Shown here piece after piece: positions 58,301-64,000 of a stretch of 64,000 bases of DNA. Source of the DNA: Rhipicephalus microplus (Eukaryota > Arthropoda > Arachnida > Ixodida > Ixodidae); assembly GCF_043290135.1 (NCBI RefSeq), contig NC_134707.1:138385319-138449318 (forward strand), written 5' to 3'. The first letter of the stretch is position 1. Each line of letters opens with the position of its first letter. The notes beneath the pieces were generated by a model. That model had not been told where the DNA came from and ran no database searches. It was given only the letters and a program-made list of their open reading frames with translations. A program made the position numbers and the translations under genes.

Positions 58301-61300
58301 AGTGTCTAGTTGTGGAGTTTCTAGTTGTAGAGTTCCTAGTTGTGGAGTTTCTAGTGGTGGAGTTTCTAGTTGTTGAGTTTCTAGTTGCTGAGTTTCTAGT
58401 CGCGAAGTCTCAAATTGTGGAGTTTCTAGCTCTGGATTTTGAAGTTGTAGAGTTCCTAGTTGCGGAGTGTCTAGATGGAAGTTTCTAGTTGTTGAGTTTC
58501 TAGTTGACGAGTTTCTATTTGCGAAGTCTCAAGTTGTGGAGTTTCTAGCTGTGGAATTTCTAGTTTAGGAGTTTGTAGCTGCGCAGTTTCTAGTTGCAGA
58601 GCTTCTAGTTGTTGAGATTCTGGTGTCCGAGTTTCTAGTTGCGAAGTCTCAAGTTGTGGAGTTTCTAGCTGTGGAGTTTCTAGTTGTGGAGTTTCTAGTT
58701 GTGGAATTTGTAGTTGTGGAGTATCGTGTTGTGGTGTTTCAAGTTGTGGAGTTTCTAGCTGTGGAGTTTCTAGTTGTGGAGTTTCTAGTTGCAGAGTTTC
58801 TAGTTGCGGAGTTTTCTAGTTGTGGAGTTTCTAGTTGCAGAGTTTCTAGTTGCGGAGTTTTCTAGTTGGGGAGATTCTAGTTGCGGAGTTTCTAGTTGTG
58901 GAGTTTCTAGTTGCGCAATTTGTAGTTGTGGAGTATCTAGTTGTGGTGTTTCAAGTTGTGGAGTCTGTAGTTGTGAAGTATCTATATGTTGGGTTTCAAG
59001 TTGTGGAGTTTCTAGCTGTGGAGTTTCTAGCTGTGGAGTTTCTAGTGGTTGAGTTTCCAGTTGACGAGTTTTCATTTGCGAAGTCTCAAATTGTGGAGTT
59101 TCTAGCTGTAAAGTTTCTAGTTGCAGAGTTTCTAGTTGCGGAGTTTTCAGTTGTGGAGTTTCTAGTTGTGGAATTTTAATCTGTGTAGTTTCTAGTTGTG
59201 GAGTCTCAATTTTGAAGTTGCTAGTTGTGGAGTTCCTAGTTGTGGAGTTTCTAGTTGTGGAGTGTCTATTTGTGGAGTTTCTAGTTGTGAAGTTTTTAGT
59301 TGTAGAGTTTCTAGTTGGAGATTTTAGTTTTTGAGTTTCTAGTTGTAGATTTTCTATTTGCAGAGTTCCTAGTTGTGGAGTTTCTAGTTGTGGGGTTTCT
59401 AGTTGTGGAACTTGTAGTTGTGGAGTATCTAAATGTGGTGTTTCAAGTTATGGAGTTTCTAGCTGTGGAGTTTCTAGTTGTGGAGTTTCTAGTGGCAGAG
59501 TTTCTAGTTGCGGAGTTTTCTAGTTGTTGAGATTCTAGTGGCGGAGTTTCAAGTTGTGGAGTTTCTAGTTGCGGAGTCTCTAGTTGTGCAGTCTATAGTT
59601 GTTGAGTTGATAGTTGCAGAGTTTCTAGTTGCGGAGTTTCTAGTTGCAGAGTTTCTAGTTGTGGAGTTTATAGTTGGAGAGTTTCGAGTTGCAGAGTTTC
59701 TAGTTGTGGAGTTTCTAGTTGTGGAGTTTTAGTTGTGGAGTTTCAAGTTGTGGAATTTATAGGTGTGGAGTTTCTAGTTGTTGAGTGTCTAGTTGTGGAG
59801 TTTCTAGCTGTGGAGTTTCTAGTGGTTGAGTTTCCAGTTGACGAGTTTATATTCGCGAAGTCTCAAGTGTTGGAGTTTCTAGCTGTAAAGTTTCTAGTTG
59901 CGGAGTTTCTAGTTGCGGAGTTTCCAGATGTGGGGTTTCTCGTTGTGGAATTTGTAGTTGTGGAGTATCTAGTTGTGGTGTTTCAAGTTGTGGAGTTTCT
60001 AGCTGTGGAGTTTCTAGTTGTGGAGTTTCTTGTGTCAGAGTTTCTAGTTGCGGAGTTTTCTAGTTGTGGAGATTCTAGTGGCGGAGTTTCAAGTTGTGAA
60101 GTTTGTAGTTGCGGAGTTACTAGCTGTGGAGTTTCCAGGTGCGGAGTCTCTAGTTTTGCAGTCTATAGTTGTTGAGTTGCTAGTTGTGAAGTTTATAGTT
60201 GTGGGGTTTCTAGCTGTGGAGTGTCTAGTTGCGGGGTTTGTAGTTGCAGAGTTTCTAGTTTCGGAGTTTCTAGTTGCAGAGATTCTAGTGGTGGAGTTTC
60301 TAGTTGTGGAGTCTCTAGTTGTGGAGTTTCTAGCTGTGGAGTTTCTAGTGGTTGAGTTTTCAGTTGACGAGTTTCTATTTGCGAAGTCTCAAGTTGTGGA
60401 GTTTCTAGCTGTAAAGTTTCTAGTTGCAGAGTTTCTAGTTGCGAAGTTTCCAGTTGTGGAGTTTCCAGTTGTGGAAATTCAATCTGTGTAGTTTATAGTT
60501 GTGGAGTCTCAATTTTGGAGTTCCTAGTTGTGGAGTCTCTAGTTGTCGAGTTTCGAGTTGTGGAGTGTCTATTTGTGGAGTTTCTAGTTGTGAAGTTTCT
60601 AGTTGTGGAGTATCTAGTTGGAGTTTTTAGATTTCGAGCTTCTAGTTGTAGATTTTCTATTTGCAGAGTTCCTCGTTGTTGGGTTTCTAGTTGTGGAAAT
60701 TCTAGCTGTGGAGTTTCTACTTATGGAATCTCTAGTCGAGGAGTTTCTAGTTGTGTAGTTTCTATCTGAGGAGTTTCCAAATGCAAAGTCTCTAGTTGTG
60801 CAGTCTCTAGTTGTGGAGTTTCTAGTTGTGGAGTTTCTTGTTGGGGAGTTTCTAGTTGTGAAGTTTCTAGTTGTGGATTTTCTAGTTGCGGATTTTCTAG
60901 TTGCGGAGTTTCCAGTTGGGGAGTTTCTACTTGAGTTTATTGTTGTGGATTTTCTAGTTGCAGAGTTTCGATTTGCAGAGATTCAAGTTGTGGAGTTTCT
61001 AGTTGGAGTTTTTAGTTTTCGAGTTTCTAGTTGTAGATTTTCTATTTGCAGAGTTCCTAGTTGTGGAGTTTCTAGTTGTGGGGTTTCTAGTTGTGGAAAT
61101 TCTAGCTGTGGAGTTTCTACTTATGAAATCTCTAGTTGTGGAGTTTCTAGTTGTGGAGTTTCTAGTTGTGGAGTTTCTTGTTGGGGAGTTTCTAGTTGCG
61201 GAGTTTCTAGTTGCGGAGTTTCTAGTTGGGGAGTTTCTACTTGGGTTTATAGTTGTGGAATTTCTAGTTGCAGAGTTTCGAGTTGCGGAGTTTCAAGTTG

Positions 61301-64000
61301 TGGAGTTTCTAGTTGCGGAGTTTCTAGTTGCGGAGTCTCTAGTTGTGCAGCCTCTAGTTGTTGAGTTTCTAGTTGTGAAGTTTATAGTTGAGGGGTTTCT
61401 AGCTGTGGAGTTTCTAGTTGCGGAGTTTCTATTTGCAGAGTTTCTAGTTGCGGAGTTTTTAGCTGCAGAGTTTCTAGTTGTGGAGTTTCTAGTTGTGGAG
61501 TTTCTAGTTGTGGAGTTTTAGTTGTGGCGTTTCCAGTTGAGGAATTTATAGGTGTGGAGTTTGTAGTTGTTGAGTTTCTAGTTGTCGGGTTTCTAGTTGC
61601 AGAATTTCTAGTTGTGGAGTGTCTAGTTGTGGAGCTTTTAGTTGAAGAGTCTCTAGTTGTTGAGTCTCTAGCTGTGGAAATTCTGGTTGTGGAGTTTCTA
61701 GTTGAAGAGTTTGTTGTTGCGGAGTTTCTAGATGGTGTTTTTCTAGTTGTAGAGTTTCTGGCTGTGGAGTTTAGAGGTGCGGAGTTTCTGGTTGTGGAGT
61801 TTCTAGTTGTGAGGTTTGTAGTTGTGGAGTTTCTAGTGGTAGAGTTTCTAGTTGTGGGGTTTCTAGTTGTGGAGTTTCTAGTTGTGGAGTTTTAGTTGTG
61901 GCGTTTCCAGTTGAGGAATTTATAGGTGTGGAGTTTGTAGTTGTTGAGTTTCTAGTGGCAGAGTTTCTAGCTGCGGAGTTTTCTAGTTGTGGAGATTCTA
62001 TTGGCGGAGTTTCAAGTTGTGGAGTTTCTAGTTGTGGGGTTTCTAGCTGTGTAGTTTCTAGTTGCGGAGTTTCTAGTTGCAGAGTTTCTAGTTGTTGAGT
62101 TTCTAGCTGTGGAGTTTCTAGTCGCGGAGTTTCTAGTTGCGGAGTTTCTAGTCGCGGAGTTTCTGGTTGCAGAGTTTCTAGTGGCGGAGTTTCTAGATGC
62201 AGAGTTTCTAGTTGTGGAGTTTCTAGTGTTGGAGTTTTAGTTGTGGAGTTTCAAGTTGTGAAATTTCAAGTTGTGGAATTTATAGGTGTCGAGTTTCTAG
62301 TTGTTGAGTGTCTAGTTGTGGAGTTTCTAGTTGCGGAGTTTCTAGTTGTGGAGTTTCTAGTTGTGGAGTTTTGAGTTGCGGAGTTTCTAGTTGCGGAGTT
62401 TCAGGTTGTGGAGTTTCTAGTGGTGGAGTTGGTAGTTGTGGAGTATCTTGTTGTGGAATTTCAAGTTGAGGAGTTTTTAGTTGCGGATTTCGAAGTTGTA
62501 GAGTTCCTAGTTGTGGAGTTTCTAGTGGTGGAGTTTCTAGTTGTTGAGTTTCTAGTTGCTGAGTTTCTAGTCGCGAAGTCTCAAATTGTGGAGTTTCTAG
62601 CTGTGGATTTTGAAGTTGTAGAGTTCCTAGTTGCGGAGTGTCTAGATGGAAGTTTCTAGTTGTTGAGTTTCTAGTTGACGAGTTTCTATTTGCGAAGTCT
62701 CAAGTTGTGGAGTTTCTAGCTGTGGAGTTTCTAGTTGCGGAGTTTGTAGCTGCGGAGTTTCTAGTTGCAGAGTTTCTAGTTGTGGAGATTCTAGTGTCCG
62801 AGTTTCTTCTGCGAAGTCTCAAATTGTGGAGTTTCTAGTTGTGGAGTTGCTAGTTGTGGAATTTGTAGTTGTGGAGTATCGTGTTGTGGTGTTTCAAGTT
62901 GTGGAGTTTCTAGCTGTGGAGGTTCTAGTTGTGGAGTTTCTAGTTGCAGAGTTTCTAGTTGCGGAGTTTTCTAGTTGTGGAGATTCTAGTTGGGGAGTTT
63001 CTAGTTGGGGAGTTTCTAGTTGCGGAGTTTCTAGTTGTGGAGTTTCTAGTTGCGGAATTTGTAGTTGTGGAGTATCTAGTTTTGGTGTTTCAAGTTGTGG
63101 AGTCTGTAGTTGTGGAGTATCTATATGTTGGGTTTCAAGTTGTGGAGTTTCTAGCTGTGGAGTTTCTAGTGGTTGAGTTTACAGTTGACGAGTTTCTATT
63201 TGCGAAGTCTCAAGTTGTGGTGTTTCTAGCTGTAAAGTTTCTAGTTGCAGAATTTCTAGTTGCGAAGTTTCCAGTTGTGGAGTTTCCAGTTGTGGAAATT
63301 CAATCTGTGTAGTTTCTAGTTGTGGAGTCTCAATTTTGGAGTTCCTAGTTGTGGAGTCTCTAGTTGTCGCGTTTCTAGTTGTGGAGTGTCTATTTTTGGA
63401 GTTTCTAGTTGTGAAGTTTCTAGTTGTGGAGTTTCTAGTTGGAGTTTTTAGTTTTCGAGCTTCTAGTTGTAGATTTTCTATTTGCAGAGTTCCTCGTTGT
63501 TGGGTTGCTAGTTGTGGAAATTCTAGCTGTGGAGTTTCTACTTTTGGAATCTCTAGTCGAGGAGTTTCTAGTTGTGTAGTTTCTATCTGAGGAGTTTCTA
63601 AATGCAAAGTCTGTAGTTGTGCAGTCTCTAGTTGTGGAGTTTCTAGTTGTGGAGTTTCTTGTTGGGGAGTTTCTAGTTGTGAAGTTTCTAGTTGTGCATT
63701 TTCTAGTAGCGGAGTTTCTAGTTGCGGAGTTTCCAGTTGGGGAGTTTCTACTTGAGTTTATAGTTGTGGATTTTCTAGTTGTAGATTTTCTATTTGCAGA
63801 GTTCCTAGTTGTGGAGTTTCTAGTTGTGGGGTTTCTAGTTGTGGAGTTTCTTGTTGGGGAGTTCCTAGTTGCGGAGTTTCCAGTTGGGGAGTTTCTACTT
63901 GGGTTTATAGTTGTGGAATTTCTAGTTGCAGAGTTTCGAGTTGCGGAGTTTCAAGTTGTGGAGTTTCTAGTTGCGGAGTTTCTAGTTGCGGAGTTTCTAG
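55400..64000 (+). repeat. HOR E, copy 2 (incomplete, cut by window end)
   Basis: Starts at TCTACTTATGAAATC near 55400 (equivalent to 43220) and is still in register with copy 1 (offset 12597, ~51403) at the last base. Relative to copy 1 it carries extra blocks of ~361 bp (after 56420), ~150 bp (near 56930-57075) and ~447 bp (57680-58127). It lacks ~375 bp after 61945 and ~180 bp near 62985, plus one base in TTTCTTCTGCG at 62809. The GTCTAGATGGAAG landmarks are at 57153, 58469 and 62640. Confidence 0.84.

Larger units (their letters stand above)
37011..62652 (+). repeat. Right-block landmark GTCTAGATGGAAG (nine sites)
   Basis: A shortened monomer found at 37011, 40497, 44462, 45331, 49862, 53017, 57153, 58469 and 62640, always preceded by GTTCCTAGTTGCGGAGT and followed by TTTCTAGTTGTTGA. 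Spacings are 3486, 3965, 869, 4531, 3155, 4136, 1316 and 4171. They show D as one subunit per copy and E as several. A relative without the ATGG change sits at about 34387. It is not found in the left block. Confidence 0.82.
1..64000 (+). repeat. 15-bp satellite array filling the whole window
   Basis: Every line reads as tandem copies of GAGTTTCTAGTTGTG, about 4,250 units, all in the same orientation; I found no run of the reverse complement. Frequent unit variants are GAGTCT for GAGTTT, C[A/C/G]AG for CTAG, TTGCGG for TTGTGG, GTGAAG, GTAGAG, GCAGAG and AGCTG for AGTTG. Most units are 15 bp. Occasional 13-, 14- and 16-bp units (GAGTTTTAG, GAGTTTTCTAG) shift the phase. The plus strand is about 80 percent G+T with strong G-over-C skew. 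Almost every unit carries CTAG, a tetranucleotide that is usually scarce in bacteria. The array has no flank in the window, so its full length and chromosomal setting are unknown. That it is a satellite is directly visible; a eukaryotic nuclear origin is inference. Confidence 0.97.
32171..64000 (+). repeat. Right HOR block (752-bp repeat and families D and E)
   Basis: Same monomer and same orientation as the left block, but built from different variant combinations. Its markers are TTTCTATTTGCGAAGTC units (about 30 copies), GAATTTATAGGTGT units, GTCTAGATGGAAG (nine copies) and AATTCAATCTGTG (for example 35007, 37730, 39496, 41216, 50700, 63298). AGCTGTGG units are much commoner than on the left. 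Periods visible inside are 752, 3486/3471, 374 and about 12.2-13.1 kb. No gene or unique spacer interrupts it. Its right end is cut by the window. Confidence 0.85.

Noticed and set aside
1..64000. A single giant minus-strand gene encoding TPQLE repeats
   Set aside because: The period-3 signal is suggestive, but 13-, 14- and 16-bp units change the frame every few hundred bases, and units such as AGTTTAAAG, AGTTTATAG and AGTCTATAG put stops into the TPQLE frame. No intact frame much beyond a kilobase is possible in the present sequence.
1..64000. CRISPR array
   Set aside because: Units are contiguous with no unique spacers, the repeat is only 15 bp, and there are no cas-like genes.
1..64000. 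Telomeric repeat or centromeric protein B box
   Set aside because: There are no TTAGGG, TTTAGGG or similar runs, and the CENP-B box pattern (TTCG, then A, then CGGG at fixed spacing) was not seen, although TTTCGGG units occur. A centromeric role can be neither claimed nor excluded.
1..64000. G-quadruplex-forming array
   Set aside because: Guanines occur mostly as GG or single G; runs of three or four G (GTTGGGGAG) are scattered and not in sets of four close together.

Overview
The whole 64 kb is one head-to-tail satellite (minisatellite) array. The monomer is 15 bp, GAGTTTCTAGTTGTG in one phase, always in the same orientation, with roughly 1.5 substitutions per unit in the stretches I counted. 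It runs off both ends of the window. I see no gene, RNA gene, transposon, CRISPR array, promoter or other non-repeat stretch longer than about two monomers. An array of this length with multi-kilobase higher-order repeats (HORs) points to a eukaryotic nuclear genome. The sequence does not say which one, nor whether the array is centromeric, subtelomeric, interstitial or inside a repetitive gene.

Two HOR families meet near 32170. The left block (1 to ~32170) is marked by 20 copies of AGTTTGAAG and 12 CTTAAG sites; I found neither in the right block. It contains a 3357-bp repeat (A: 1-3357, 3358-~6219), a 3154/3147-bp repeat (B: four copies, 5161-16684) and an 8.5-kb repeat (C: ~14536-23044, 23045-31378). 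These overlap: A copy 2 supplies the start of B copy 1, and B copy 4 the start of C copy 1. The array therefore grew by successive duplications of different lengths.

The right block (~32170 to 64000) is marked by GTCTAGATGGAAG and by TTTCTATTTGCGAAGTC units. It holds a 752-bp tandem pair (32291-33791), a mosaic stretch (33792-36436), a 3486/3471-bp pair (D: 36437-43400) and a 12.2-13.1-kb repeat (E: 43220-55399, 55400 to window end) whose copies differ mostly by blocks of whole or nearly whole numbers of monomers.

The consensus leaves four of six reading frames open: VVEFL and SCGVS on plus, TPQLE and STTRN on minus. Many open frames of 60-390 codons therefore arise automatically, and I do not call them genes. 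The most interesting signal is that substitutions concentrate at every third base (monomer positions 2, 5, 8, 11, 14). These are the third codon positions of both the minus-strand TPQLE frame and the plus-strand SCGVS frame. This could be a footprint of a coding ancestor, although frameshifts and stops now break both frames.
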